A DNA stretch of 64,000 nt from Stictocephala bisonia (GCA_035578905.1 JAQJVL010000688.1:62001-126000); one strand, 5' to 3'. Shown: positions 23,181-36,573, numbered from the stretch's first letter. The notes: generated by a model not told the origin, from the letters alone. Numbers and translations are program-made.

Positions 23181-23917
23181 AGTAAAAGATATCCGTATAC
23201 GGAATTGACTAAACGTATGTACAAGGTACTTATGGTTTGGCTTGTAGGCTAAAATAGCCCAATTTCTAACGAACTAATCATTTAAACGAGAAGGGAAATT
23301 AATTAATTAGCAATTCCCCGTGAAAATGCTATCAGTGTTGTTTTATAGCATGGTTAACGTTTGTATTTAACTTGACATTCCTTATATTTTTAATTATCAA
23401 CAGTTGCGTGAAATCTAGAAGTAAATTCCTTGGAGCGCTCGACTGGGCAATTGAATGAATAGACCACCACTAGGTTCATTTCACTAGCATTCTTTTGTAT
23501 ATTCTTGAACAATGAAAGATGTAGGTTCAGGCTTTTGAATTTAAACCATGGTATCGGTTAGTACAATTTCTGGTAAAAACTTATTAAATTAACTAACCAT
23601 AGAGAAAAAGTACAATTGCGTCTGTAACAAACAAAATATTATCATCGTAGGCTTGATAATGTTTATAATAACATTTCTCCTGATAGTTTCATCTCAAAAA
23701 TGAATATAAACTAAAGAACGTTGAATGGCATTACATAACTGCTTACGTTTCAACTCGGAAAACAAGTTTCAGGTTCAACTGGTTGTGGAGGGTGGTGGTA
23801 TTCGATTAGTGGTAGGACAATAAACGATGTGTAACTCAATAACTGGCCAATCACGGACTTAACCTGGATTGATTGGAGATGCTGTAAGGTGCTACTGCTA
23901 TAACATTCCCACTGATT
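23181..23917. other. Non-coding spacer
   Basis: No supported gene or repeat. Confidence 0.55.
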
Positions 23918-24590
23918 GACTCCCACTCCACGTACATTACTCTACGTACATCACTCAACGTACATTACTCCACGTATATCACTCCACGTATGTCACCCCA
24001 TGTACATCACTCTACGTACATCACTCCACGTACGTCACTCCACGTATATCACTCCACATACGTCACTCCACGTACATTACTCTACGTACATCACTCCACG
24101 TACTTCACTCCACGTACATCACTCCACGTACGTCACTCCATGTACATCACTCTACGTACATCACTCCAAGTACGTCAATCCACGTTAGTAAATCCATGTA
24201 CATCACTCCACGTACGTCACTCCATGTACATCACTCTACGTACATCACTCCAAGTACGTCAATCCACGTTAGTAACTCCATGTTCATCACTCCACGTACA
24301 TCACTCTACGTAAATCACTCCAAGTACATCATTCCACAACATCACTCCACTACGTCACTCCACGTACGTCACTCCACGTACATCACTCCACGTTTGTCAT
24401 TCCACGTACATCACTCCACATACGTCACTCCACGTACATTACTCTACGTACATCACTCCACGTACGTCACTCCATGTACATTATTTCAAGCACGTCACTC
24501 CACGTACGTCACTCAACGTACATCACTCCACGTACGTCACTCCACGTACATCACTCCACGTACGGCACTTCACGTATGTCACTCGAAACT
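23918..24590. repeat. 14-bp minisatellite (about 48 copies)
   Basis: Unit TCACTCCACGTACA, varying mainly at the last bases (ACAT, ACGT, ATAT). ACGTACGT palindromes occur in many units. Because 14 is not divisible by three, all three plus frames read the same 14-residue peptide period and stay open (23916-24188, 23990-24313, 24196-24708); three frames open at once shows a composition effect, not a gene. A block of about 70 bp near 24130-24200 recurs at 24215-24275 with the rare AATCCACGTTAGTAA variant. Confidence 0.97.
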
Positions 24591-24984
24591 GTATCAGTGT
24601 GAAAATCAGAGAATAACTTTTCTGTACTTTTTAAATGTTAGGAGATCGTATAAATATAATCTGACTATTAATTTAGCTCGTTGGCTAAAATATATCGAAA
24701 TATTTTAAATTTTCACAAGTATAATATACGCATATTTGGTTAATGTAACATAAAAAGGCACAGAATGTTTGAAAATTAATTAGTTAAAATTCAATATATC
24801 TCAAACAATACAATGTTTAAATGCTACCTAGTGAATTAAATACATAGATATGTCATAAAAAGATACTTTATGTTTGTTGAAACGTAGTTTCCGTATCTGA
24901 CAGGCTTGAGGGAGGGCTGACGCTGATGAAGATCATATTGGCACAAAGTACCGTATGTATTTTATATACTATTTATACAATTAC
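24591..24984. other. Non-coding spacer
   Basis: AT-rich. CTGATGAAGATCATATTGGC near 24921 resembles 3' ends of retroelements but is too short to assign. Confidence 0.5.
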
Positions 24985-25471
24985 ACACAGTGATACACAG
25001 ACATGGTCACTTGTACTTCAATACAAGTACACATAGTGATACATATACATGGTCACTTGTACTTCAATACAAGTACACACAGTGATACACAGATATGGTC
25101 ACTTGTACTTCAATACAAGTACACACAGTCATACACAGACATGGTAACTTGTACTTCAATACAAGTACACACAGTGATACACAGATATGATCACTTGTAC
25201 TTCAATATAAGTACACACAGTGAAACACAGACATAATCATTTGTACTTCAATACAAGTACACACAGTGATACACAGATATGATCACTTGTACTTCAATAC
25301 AAGTACACACAGTGATACACAGACATGATCACTTGTACTTCAATACAAGTACACACAGTCATACACAGACATGGTAACTTGTACTTCAATACAAGTACAC
25401 ACAGTGATACACAGACATAATCACTTGCACTTCAATACAAGTACACACAGTGATACATAGGCATAGTCACT
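24985..25471. repeat. 46-bp tandem array (ten and a half copies)
   Basis: The word TGGTCAC (or TGATCAC, TAATCAC) recurs every 46 bp from 25004 to 25464 without a single length change. Every unit contains a perfect hairpin ACTTGTA-CTTCAA-TACAAGT followed by ACACACAGTGATACACAG. The units are very similar, so the array is young or homogenised. Confidence 0.98.
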
Positions 25472-25828
25472 TTAAGCCAATAATAAATATTTTCACTGTT
25501 TAAAAACTGGAAGAAAACGAATTAAGATAATGTTTTTGTAAGCTATTTTTTGCTTAAACAATAACAACATCGCCTCTTTGAGTGTGTACAAGGAAGATTT
25601 TGGACATGAAAATGTAGTAGTGGGCCATAAAAAATTAATGCAATTATCGAATTGACAATAATTTATTAGTTAGCACATAACACCTTATTAGAAAAACAAG
25701 TAAACTATATAAAAAAAAACAACTATCGCAATGTAAGTAAACAATTTACAAATATTATGGTTATCGATTTAAGTAAACAACGTTTACATTTATTGGACCT
25801 TTGTGATTAAAAAAGGAGTCCCTGTGGT

Positions 25829-25857
25829 CTGAGGAAGGTAAACGATATTTACCGAAC
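25829..25857 (+). other. CTGAGGA-stem-CGAAC motif
   Basis: CTGAGGA at 25829-25835, then GGTAAA-CGATA-TTTACC (perfect 6-bp stem) and GAAC. Same layout as 14060-14091, again in AT-rich DNA with no coding sequence next to it. Possible old retroelement end. Confidence 0.35.
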
Positions 25858-28640
25858 TATATCAACATAATATTTATACATTTTGGACTTATATTGCGAT
25901 AAATTTGTTTGTCTTGTGTTCATTTGTTATGTATTTCCTACCAAAGCAATTATAGTGAGGATTTTACTACGCTAACTAAATAATGATTGTAAATTTGTTC
26001 AAAAATATGTTCCTAATTAATATGTTCACAATTAGCAATTTATAAAAGTATATTGAAGCAACCGTGCCTTTGTGAATCTCTCTGGCCTGTGGATCGATCA
26101 CTGTTATATTAGTCCATTTTGTTTTTATATTGTGATTTGTGTTGTGCGACGTTTACTTGCTTTATACATTAATAATACTCCATAATGCCTAGACGAAAAA
26201 AAATATATACGCTGCTTCACAAACTCATATAACATAAAATATAGGGTATAATGTATATTAAAATATCTGAAAAATCTTTTAATTATTTCACAATTCCGTA
26301 AAGAAAGATAGTTTTTATTATTAGTACGAGTTACATCTTATTGTTTTGTTTTGTTATTTTCCTTTTACTAAAAACGAATATAATAAAGGAAGGTAATAAT
26401 ACGAAGGTAAATAGAGATGCGGAAAGACGGACTCAATCGACCGTAACATTTGTGTGGCCAAAGAGAGCTGGTATACGAGGGTGGTCCTTAATACCTGTAA
26501 TGACTGACTTTCCGATTGAATTCAGTCCCCACTAATGGAACTCTAGATGACAGGATCTGTGGCTTTGACAAGTCAACATCATTAACTCCGCTCACAGTAC
26601 TTCCTCTTCCGGTCAAGCAAAGAAAACAGATGAGCTGTACAAATAGATGTTTGATTGCCATCACTACTTCCTCGAACTTCCATTGAATTCAAACTCCATT
26701 TCACATTGCTTAAACGTTTTAAAGGTAGGTTTGTAATAAATTGGTAAAACAAGTTTTGTTTTATATGCTTTCTATGTTTTTATTTATCACAAAAAACTTT
26801 GTTTTGATTGGCCAACACATTATCTTTAATTTACCTTTAATTTGAGCCAACGTGTAATAAATTTATAGTTGTTATAATATGGCTTGAAGTTATCATTAAA
26901 TTTCTCAAGTGCACAACAATGACTAATATAGTTCATTGGGCTATGTTAGTTAACCCTAACTGGAACAGTGGAGTATTTTAGAACCCCAACGAAATTTGCT
27001 TGGTATTTTTGATGACGAGTATTAAAGCTAGACAAGTTTTGTTTTATTTATTCTTCTTCATGTGTGTGTTTATTAAATACCGCTGCTATAATTTTTTTAC
27101 AACAGTGGTTTTCCAAAAAAAGTCGGGGCCTTGAAAACGTCAATGTACCAAAATAGTACCTTTTTTGGACAACAGTGACATTTTTTTACTTTTTAACAAG
27201 GAACAAACGTATTGATGAACCAGGTAGTCACAGCTTTGTGTTTATGATGATGTGCAAGATGGCTTAAGTACAAGTAGTGAAAATGATTCAGCATAAGGCG
27301 ACGATGATTTATCTTATTTTTATAGTGATCATAAAAGCAAACACGAAATAACTTTGACATATAAATAAATTTAACCTGCATTATATTGCTCGAAATTGTA
27401 AGTACATTCGAAAATTTTTAAAATTAATTAACAAAATGTCAAATAAAAATCTTGGTCAAACATGATTGTTTTTTGTTTTAAATATATAGTAGTATAATAA
27501 GTATATTTCAATTTTTAATATTTACTTCATAACCCAAAGAAGAAGGATAATAGCATTGATATTTGAACAAACAAAAAAGGAAAAATATTGATAATTTTTC
27601 AAACCCCTATAAGGAAGGAACGTTTTGCAAGGTTTACTTGGAAAATAAAAAAAATAAAAACCAAGAAGACATTTTTATTTGTATTAGTTACTATTTTTTT
27701 TTTTAATTTTAATAGTAGGAGTAAACGATTTGTTTGTATCAAAATATTCTCAGGGATATAATTTTGGCAAATATTTATTCTTTTGAGTCTTAAAAGACCC
27801 CACTGTACCATTTGGGTGACGCAAAATTGTCTGTGCTAGTAGTGGGTTAAATATGAAGTCCAAAATGTATCATCCAATTGTTAAGTGACTTAATAGTAAA
27901 AATTTCTAAACACTCTTTGTTTATTATAACACACATATATTATAAATTAAAATGAAGTATACACTTATATGACACATATATAGGGTAAGTTTAAAGAAAG
28001 TTATGGTTTATGTACCCAAACTTCAAATATTATAAATAAAAAAAAATTATATTTATTTATCCACACGAACATTTATACTGTGCTCTTTTTACCTTCCAAA
28101 CGATACGAGGAATTCCTCATCCAGTTATATGAATTCAGTAAAAATTATCTTTACACCCTTCAGTTGGTTGCAAAAGAGGAAATGTTTGTCAATTGAGATA
28201 TCAACAGGTGAACAGTCATTGTGTCTGCCTTTCCTTATCATTCCACTCTATAAAGCGTGGAAACCCCACAATGGAGATAAATTTGGAATGTATACCTAGA
28301 ATCAATTAAAATAATATGTTGACGTTCGTTCAACACTTCTATATTTTATCACATACATATTAGTGACCGATCAACAAGTTCTACACATATGACTAATGCT
28401 TAACTGTTCCCCTGTGTCAATTTGATTTTGAGTAGCCAAACGCATCCTCTATTCACAAATGGGGTTGCATTATTAATGGCATGTTTGCATACTTAGTTAC
28501 GGTTATTAGAGACCTATCTCTTCCAATGCCACATGTGATCATATATTGTCTCGTAATATAATAGCATACATTTTATTGGTCGCTTTTGATACGTATCTAA
28601 ATATGGTAAAGTGATCTATTGTTAAGAATTTTGTTGATGT

Positions 28641-28680
28641 CTGAAGATGTGTACATTGTAGGCAAAAGGCCTCACGAAAA
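28641..28680 (+). other. CTGAAGA-stem-CGAAAA motif
   Basis: CTGAAGA at 28641-28647, a weakly paired GTG...CAC segment containing AGGCAAAAGGCCT, then CGAAAA. This combination is frequent near retroelement ends in invertebrates. No coding sequence of an element was found beside it. Confidence 0.35.
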
Positions 28681-31406
28681 TAAATAATTTTATTGGAGTA
28701 ACCTGAGAAATTTTAAATTATTTATAATTTAAACGATCTCCAATAAAGAACTCTAAGTAGAAAAAGTGATCTATGCTTATGTTACTATAGGTTTACTTAA
28801 TAGAAGATTTTAAATGTAAATAATGAATATCTCCTCGATTCGATTTCACGCTGAGAGTTCAAAAAGGAAAAGAGCTGGCCCATTGTTGTCGGTCTCCCTC
28901 CTCTACCAGATCCCACGAGTCCATCCACCCTCTTTTCTTCAGTAGGGACTAACTATATAAATCTAATGTAGTGACTTTAGGGTAGGCACTACGCTGCTAA
29001 CCCAAGGGATTTAGCATTAGTGATTGCCCTGTAAGGAATCGATTCAAATTTAAGAACAGGTTAAAGAACCCTTAAATGATCATTTTAGTTTTGATAGTAA
29101 GCTTCTTGGATGTAATATGGGTAGTAATTATAATTTCCAAGTTTCAGCTCCATGTATTGTTTGTAATTGTTATTTGATACATAGAAAATAAGAACATTAA
29201 AAACTGAAATATGGAACAAAACATGATGATTATTTTGAGTTATGTTACAAGGGGGAAAATATGCAAACCTTAAAAAAACAACCATGTATTATCTTTATAG
29301 AAAAAGTTATACAAAGTCAATAAAAATCATTACCATGCAATCGGAACGGTAAAATTACAATTTTAGTGATAAGAGATTGTATGTTATTAACATTAATTAA
29401 AAACATTTGTACCATAAGTAGCAGTTCTAACTTATATTATAAAAAATAGTTTAGATGCTCTTTTTTTCTTAGAAATTTACCAGTGAAACATTTAAGGGTT
29501 ATTTGGTATTTAAAAAATATTTTAAAAACGGGCTATTTTTTAATTGTGAGAAAGACGCGGTTCAATCTTGACCTATATTGTATTTTTTGTTTCTCAGTTC
29601 ATTTTAAAGGTTATAAGGTTTTTAAAAACAATAATGCTTCCGGTTATGTAGATGGTTATCAAATTCAGTTACATATAAATTAAGATTTAAAAAAATTGAT
29701 AGATGAACATTTCTCAAGGAAAATTTAGTGTTAACCTTTGAGAAAATCGTTTGTGTAAATTTTTAATTTCTATGTCAACATCCTGAGATGAGTAGCACGA
29801 CGAGTCCTTTCATGAGTTATGTTTTTAAATGGACAGAGATGATGGAGCTTGTGTTAGAATAACTAAATGTATATTAGTAAATATTTAAAATTATTATTGA
29901 TACTAGGCCGGATTGATATTGACATTTTATGTTTAAAAGTACTCGTGAGGTTGGTATACAACGCAAGGACTTAAAGAATATTGCGTAAATTTAGTAATTT
30001 ATTCACGTATGATTCTTTGTAATAAACATATTGAAATATGCTTTTGTAAATAAATAAAGGGTATTTCTAACCTAGAAAGATATTTTAGTATAAACTCTCT
30101 ACAATTTACGAAGTTTTATTGGAAATGTTGTTTAAAATAGACGAGTGACCTCAAATAAAAATTGCATAGAAAATTACGTAGATATACTAACACGATTGCT
30201 CTTCATATTATATAGTTTTTAATTGTTAACTACAGTATTTTAATTTATTTCTGTCAATATAATTAAAAAAGCAGTATCCAAGTGATCTATAGCTAATATT
30301 TGTAGAATGAATTTCATCGAACAATATATTGTACATTCATAAACAAACGCTGAATATTTTTATTCTATCATTGAGATGTAGTTCAATTATGAATAGTAAA
30401 TATAAATGTTTCAAACGAGACAGGCTCTAATTTACGTTAATGAGACATATCTTTTGTTCTATTGTTTATTAACATTCGTTGCTTGGTAATACCCCTATTA
30501 TGATTAATTTCTATTGTAAAATTGCAATAATAACAAAATGTAATGCCTTATAAATAAAATCTATAATTACAACGATTAATTTCAACAACAATCGTTGAAA
30601 ACGTTCAGACAACACTCCTTCCATCACTAACTCGTAATGACCCTCAATCTTTTGTCTTAAGTACAAAGCCAACAATTAGAAGCTGTTGAGTGTAAAGCCT
30701 AGCAAAGCGGCAGTTTATAATAACATGCGCCACATCTTCCCTGTTTTGAGAGGAGGAGTGATTTTTAATAAAGAATGCAGATGATGGAGTAGATTTTTAT
30801 GGTTTTTATAACTTACTTTATACGATGAAAATTTATTCATAATCATTCAACATTAAAAATCTAGCCAAACATGTGAGTGAACATAGATGGTGATCAAATA
30901 TTTAAAGATGTAAAAAGTAAGTTAGAATAAGAGACCCATATTTCTTTATAAAGCGGTAGCAATTTCTATCTCAAAGTTAAAGAAACATTAAAAAATAAAC
31001 AGATCTTTATAAATTTATTTAATTCTGTTTGAGGTTAGACGTGACATGTTTTAAAATCTAACCTATTTCCCTTAAGCAACTGAGATTTTCTTCTACCAAT
31101 AAGTTGGTATCAATACCTTTGAGTATCGGAACGAGTTTTCAAACAATTGTGGTAGAAGCAAAGCCAAGATAGGGCAGCCTCATCCAAATAGATTCCAAGG
31201 GACGATTTACATAGAGTTTAGTGAAATAAACTCAAAAGGGTTAGAGAAACTCATTAAGGACTAACGTTACTATGGGAATGAGTTAACTGAAGGTAAAAAA
31301 AAATACCGAAATTAAGAGAAGTTATTTACTATGATAAAACTCATTGCTACTATTTATCATTGCCACTTTCAGCTGAAGGTAAACAAAAAACATAATGGTG
31401 AAAAAA

Positions 31407-31722
31407 AACTTCTAAGAAACAATGTACTTCATCATAGTTGACACTGGACGAGAGCATTATTCCATTGTTAACGATATGACTGTCACTTAGTGATCGACTA
31501 CAACATGCCCAAACTTCTAAGAAACAATGTACTTCATCATAGTTGACACTGGACGAGAGCATTATTCCATTGTTAACGATATGACTGTCACTTAGTGATC
31601 GACTACAAAATGCCCAAACTTCTAAGAAACAATGTACTTCATCATAGTTGACACTGGACGAGAGCATTATTCCATTGTTAACGATATGACTGTCACTTAG
31701 TGATCGACTACAACATGCCCAA
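31407..31722. repeat. 105-bp tandem repeat, three copies
   Basis: AACTTCTAAGAAAC occurs at 31407, 31512 and 31617. The copies differ by only a base or two, so amplification is recent. Each holds TCACTTAGTGA and GTTAAC palindromes. The 105-codon minus frame (31350-31667) stays open because 105 is divisible by three. Confidence 0.97.
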
Positions 31723-33539
31723 ATCTATTGTTTACGCGTTGCCTTTGATATAAGGAGAGATAAGCATGTAACTCTTTACTACATCCGATCGAAAATTCTA
31801 AAATTTGCTGACCTAAGAAAACTTAAAATTCTTTCATTGACTTTTTCTTTTATTGATTCAAGAACTCCGAAAGATTTCTCTTATATTTTGTATTGTATTC
31901 CTCAAAGAAGTGCCAGTTGTTCCCGCTCTGGCTTCTTACTTCTGCCTCACCACTGAGCTGCTACGTATGACAAATCGTCCACCATAACGAAACCACAACG
32001 GAATGCCTCCTATGGAATTCCCTTTCTGTTGATATAATTTACATCCCTAAGAAAGCCCGGTTTGTGGTGTCATTGATACAATATTGCTTGGAGCCAATGG
32101 TCATGGCAGAATCTGCTCACCTTAAGTACAAAATTTAAAAAAATTATAAAAATACGGGACGAATATACATAATAAAACAAACAAGAATGATACACAAAAC
32201 TAACAAACTTAATATTTTACATAATTTAATTTACTCTCACAATCATTCTTTTCTCTCTCCCCTGCATTGCAAGGACCCCCTTTACTTTCAGCTAAGTGCA
32301 ACACTTTTAATCATAATAAGATTAAAATATATATATCCCAACATTAGCTCACCCAAATAAAAATGTCTAAGATAAAAATTCTCTTAAAAAATAATAATTA
32401 TTATAATTGGAAGTTTGGGCAATATATCTTATCCTTCTCTAAGGTGTTTTTATGATTGGGGAAAGTTTTGTCGTTTGGTGGCAAAGTTGACCTCTTGCTG
32501 CAATAGGGAGTGGCTACGGTTCCATGGGGAAATCCCCCTTTACGTAGAATAACCCTTCATAGCATCCTTCCCCTCGAATTATCTTTACTAGTTCAACCCC
32601 TACCTACAGATTGGACGATGGCCATTGTGTCCCATACCAACTGATGGAAAAGCACCTTTTACATCTCGCGCACGTTTTCAACTGGACGCACGTCATTCAA
32701 TCCTTTCAACTGGACATCTGGTTTTATTACCGTTAGTACACGAGGAAAGTGATATTTCCCACAGTTATTTGTTATTACTTTATCTCATTCACAAGCCGTA
32801 ATTTTGTATGGATTAAACCTTTTAGATATAACTTGCGGCATTTAACAATATAAAATAAGACCTTTAAACTAAACCATGACAAAACCTATGCTTACATTTA
32901 AGAGTTATTATAACCTCCACAGGCTCGTCCCTTCAATGTAGAACTGTGATGGTTATTTATTTATTTAAATTTTATCGTTATTACACCAATTTAAATGCAA
33001 GAATAATAATTTTAGATGGCTAGCGTTAAATAGGGAAGGCAATGTAGCTGAAAAATTAATAACTAACATGAGTAACAAACTATCATAACAAAACAAGCAA
33101 GAATAGATAACAAAGCAAAACCACGATAAAAAATAAATAAATAAAAAAATTAAGTTAAAACAAAGTTAAACATAAGATAAAAGGTAATAACTAGCAACAT
33201 AACAGAGAGTAGTAATTAACAGTACAAGTAAGTTCACAGAAGCAGTTGATAACCTAATTTGCAGCAATAATACTGTAAAAATGGTCCGGCCGACAAAATA
33301 GTAAAAAATCACAAACCGACGAGGAAATAATTAATAAACTATGACAATGCAACAATTTAGCATGGTAATAAGCTGAACTACCAATTATATAACAATAATA
33401 ACAAAAATAAACTAGAATATATCAACAAAGACAGTAACAATATGAACAGGGAATTATATAATAAAAATAAAAAAAAAAAAAAATAAAAAAAGAGAAACTG
33501 TAACATTGAGACCTCTCTAGATTTAACTGTGATAGTAGC
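31723..33539. other. AT-rich non-coding DNA
   Basis: Two GC-richer patches (31910-32120 and 32450-32720) were read in all frames; no motif recognised. A-rich low-complexity DNA at 33100-33200 and 33460-33490. Confidence 0.55.
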
Positions 33540-34440
33540 TTTCTGCAGCTGCACGCTTAATAACTTATAGACTGGAAGAGAAGAAGTCAACTGAAGGACA
33601 GTTCTGGTTTCTGAGCCACATGAGCTTAGTAATGGAGCTGTGCCGCAGATAGTTTCTGGCAGCGTGACTAGGCTCAAACAAGCGATCCCGTCTTGTTCTT
33701 GTTGGTACATGGAATCGAGTTCTTTCAAGTAGACCAGAGGAGCATTCAATTCTTTGTTTATAAGCCGTTGTAGTAAGGAGAGATCCGAGACACAACGTCT
33801 GGACTCCATACTCTGAAGTGTCGCTGACAGTTTGTTAACTGGGACATCAAGGTAGCGGCATCAAGCACGGCAGCCCAGGAATCTTACGAAGTGTCACTGC
33901 ACTGATTGGAGTTGATTGTTGTATTGAAGTTGTGTTGATGAGTAGAAGAGAACTCGAGCAGTGGACGAACAAGTGTTTTAAACATTCGTACAGCTGCTTC
34001 GGTACTCAGCCCATGCTTGACAGTCCATATGATCAATCCCAAGGATCTGGAGGCTCTAGAACAGATATTGCTCATATGGGAGCCAAATTCAAACGTCAAA
34101 TCAATTATGACACCCAGGTCCTCTATTCCATTACACACCTCTCAACCGAAGCCCATTCGATGAAGTAATCGGCCACGAGATAGTTGTTTTTCTACTGTAG
34201 GTTATTTGCTTAGTTTTGGTCGGGTTCACTGACATATCATTAGAAGAGCACCAACTAAGGATGTTATCCAGGGATATTTGTAGATATGGGCTATCCCGGC
34301 AAGATGCAACCTCGATAAAAATCTCAATGTCATCCTCAAACATAAGAAAGGGGACTGTGATGACTTTCCCTGATGTTATTGACAAAGACTGAGAGAAGGG
34401 GGGGTCCAAGGTGAGAGTGCTGAGAGAAGTTGTATATTAA
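33540..34440 (-). pseudogene. Decayed LINE reverse transcriptase, C-terminal half
   Basis: Minus strand, several frames. Upstream end near 34430: SHLGPPLL, the counterpart of the GSHLGPLLF motif of non-LTR reverse transcriptases. Next FLMFEDDIEIF (near 34330), the catalytic F-A-D-D box with Ala changed to Glu but both Asp kept, then SWCSSNDMSVNPTKTK (about 34210-34260). The next block, IEDLGVIIDLTFEFGSHMSN and ICSRASRSLGLIIWTVKH (about 34010-34130), is the usual post-palm region. The C-terminal tail (SRRCVSDLSLLQRL, then FHVPTRTRRDRLFEPSHAAR in another frame, near 33645-33805) completes it. Frame changes and stops make it dead. The 5' half (endonuclease, fingers) is missing. It is of a different lineage from the piece at 18530. 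Confidence 0.9.
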
Positions 34441-35904
34441 TGTAATCTCTTCAGTTATTACATTTTGTGTGGTAGCTGCCATGGCTGGGCAATCACAAAT
34501 TTGTGACAGTCCAGCTACGAGATTTGTAGCTCTTTAGAACTACCCAGGGGATACGTACAGCTTTAAAGACTTGCTGTGGACGTGAACAACATCACCCCCC
34601 CCTCAAACAATCAAGCCCCCCCAAACAATCAGTCATGTGATTGCGGGTAGTCTAACCAAACAATGGATCACATAATTACAGAGTGTAACTGCGTTCTTTT
34701 ACGGATGAATTGACCAGCGCAAACAGAATAAGTGATGCAGGTCTTAAATGGCTCGATAGATTGGATTTAGCTTTTTGACAGGAGATCACTTTTATTTTAT
34801 ATTATGTATTGCATGACTTTTGGACCTTAATCCAAATATATATCACAGTTAAGAAAAATAATTATATGGCAACTGACAAAAAAACCATACGATATATATA
34901 GTTATTACTTGAGAAATTAATTAAGACCAATGAAATAATGTGCAAAGTGTAAAGATTGAATTTGCAGTGGTATACAAAATAAAAAAGGTGTTTCCAGACT
35001 TTTCAAACACACTGTATATATAAGTATATATAAATTTTACCCCAAAATTAGCTCAAGTTATCTGCTCAAATCTAGCATAAGTACTTCACTTAAAGAATTT
35101 ATAACCTGTTTTAATGAAATAAAAGTACTTCTATTACTAATTAAATGGCTAATGAAAGTGGTGGCACAGCATGTAATAAGACCACAAAAATACTATTTGG
35201 GCCACGAGGGTGGCTATTAAAACACACCAGTCCCCTCCAGTTAATTGAGATTCGCCTCCTCAAATTCCAGAAAGGGTGGCATCAGTTTGAATATAGATGG
35301 AATTTTGGAAATTAGCTATTAGGCATAATGAAATCACCCATTAAACATTAATTAGCGTCCTCCCTCCTGCATATGAATACATCCAGCTAGGAAAGTGAAG
35401 AAAACACAATTTCTTCATCCAACCAGCTGGCGAGAGCCCTTAAACCAAATTTTCCAAATGAAGATATGATTAAATTTTAATCACAGTTAGAAAGATTCAG
35501 TTACTGTGTTGGTTTAACTGTGAAATAGGTAATTAATTTTACACTCTACTTGATTCGTCATTATCTTGTCAATGAGATATTTATGTTGCATTAATGATTA
35601 TAAAGTGCATTCAGTGGATAAATAAATTGAAGTATATATTTCCTGTTTGTTGGGTGTGTTTTTTTACTGAAGATATTTATAAAATCTCTTCTTTATTTAA
35701 TCTTAGTTTCTCAGCCACACTAATTAAAACTATATTTATTTCTTCTTCTTATATATACTAGAGTTCTTTTTATCGATTTTACTATCCATTTAGTTTTTAT
35801 TTGACATATCTTTCATCATTAACCATGACAATTTATTAATTGTCTTCATTGCTGATCGAAGATAAACTTAATAAATAATATTCTGAAAGAAAAGCAGTAA
35901 ATTA

Positions 35905-36505
35905 ATCTTCTTTTATTTTATTTATTTATTTATATATTGTGTCATAAATACACAATTGTACATAAACACTTGTCAACACATAATTACAATAAGGTAATTC
36001 AAAATAATACATAAAATAATATAAATAATATATAAAATACACATGTCTTGCTAATTTGTAATAAACTAAAATATTTGCAGCAGTTTACCAAACACAATTG
36101 AAGAAATAATTAACACTATAAGGAACTAAATCTACTAATACTAGCTCATCTTTTATTACTCTTTTAAATTTAAGAGCTTTTGTTCCAGTTTGAATTTGGG
36201 AGGTGATTGTACACTTTTATGCCATTGTGTAAAAGGTGTCTTTCGGAGAAGGAGGTTCTATGATTGTAGGTCGGTTACGAAGATTGTATGTATGTAGAGG
36301 TTGAGAAACCATGGAATAGAGATGTGAATTTTTAAAAACAAACAACAACGTTTCTAAAATATATATGGACGGTAAAGTTAAAATCTTTTGTTGCTTAAAA
36401 AGTGGACGGCATGATACATTGTTTAGTTTAAAAATGTTCGAATGGCTTGTTTTTGAAGTTGAAAATTTCGTTTGTTCTGACTGAATTATAACTTTTATAA
36501 CCATT
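35905..36505 (-). pseudogene. LINE 3' end (C-terminus plus tail) in U1
   Basis: On the minus strand 36504-36217 reads ILTLPSIYILETLLFVFKNS and YNLRNRPTIIEPPSPK, the C-terminal signature of jockey/CR1-like LINE ORF2 proteins. After a frame change follow GIKVYNHLPNS and FKRVIKDELVLVDLVPYSVN (about 36100-36220), the usual last residues. Then comes an AT-rich 3' untranslated part ending with an ATAAATAAATAAAATAAAAG-type tail near 35905. So a 5'-truncated insertion of about 600 bp, now with frameshifts. It is not continuous with the LINE at 33540-34440. Confidence 0.8.
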
Positions 36506-36520
36506 ATATAAAAGTTATAA
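36486..36520. repeat. Perfect 14-bp-arm inverted repeat
   Basis: TTATAACTTTTATA (36486-36499) and TATAAAAGTTATAA (36507-36520) around a 7-base loop, just at the 5' edge of the LINE fragment. It is kept in U2 (about 44760-44795). Confidence 0.9.
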
Positions 36521-36573
36521 AATAAATGCAGATCTTAAAAAAATAGTGTCAGTTAAGTTGATAGTACATTAGT

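Larger units (their letters stand above)
25472..31406. other. Long AT-rich non-coding stretch
   Basis: Nearly 6 kb with no recognisable gene. Open frames are short (70 codons or fewer) and of AT-driven composition. Somewhat GC-richer patches at 26400-26680 and 28850-29050 were read in all frames without finding a motif. Two retroelement-end-like motifs are listed separately at 25829 and 28641. Confidence 0.55.

Noticed and set aside
23916..24708. Three overlapping plus open frames with a His/Thr/Ser-rich peptide
   Set aside because: All frames of a 14-bp repeat give the same 14-residue period; this is a composition effect.
24985..25471. CRISPR-like array of palindromic repeats
   Set aside because: The sequence between the hairpins is the same in each unit, so there are no spacers.
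26341..26535. Possible exon (64-codon frame) in a GC-richer patch
   Set aside because: No splice or domain support that I can see; left as unassigned.
34131..34409. Functional reverse transcriptase
   Set aside because: The frame is broken, the catalytic box is altered (FEDD) and the 5' half is missing.
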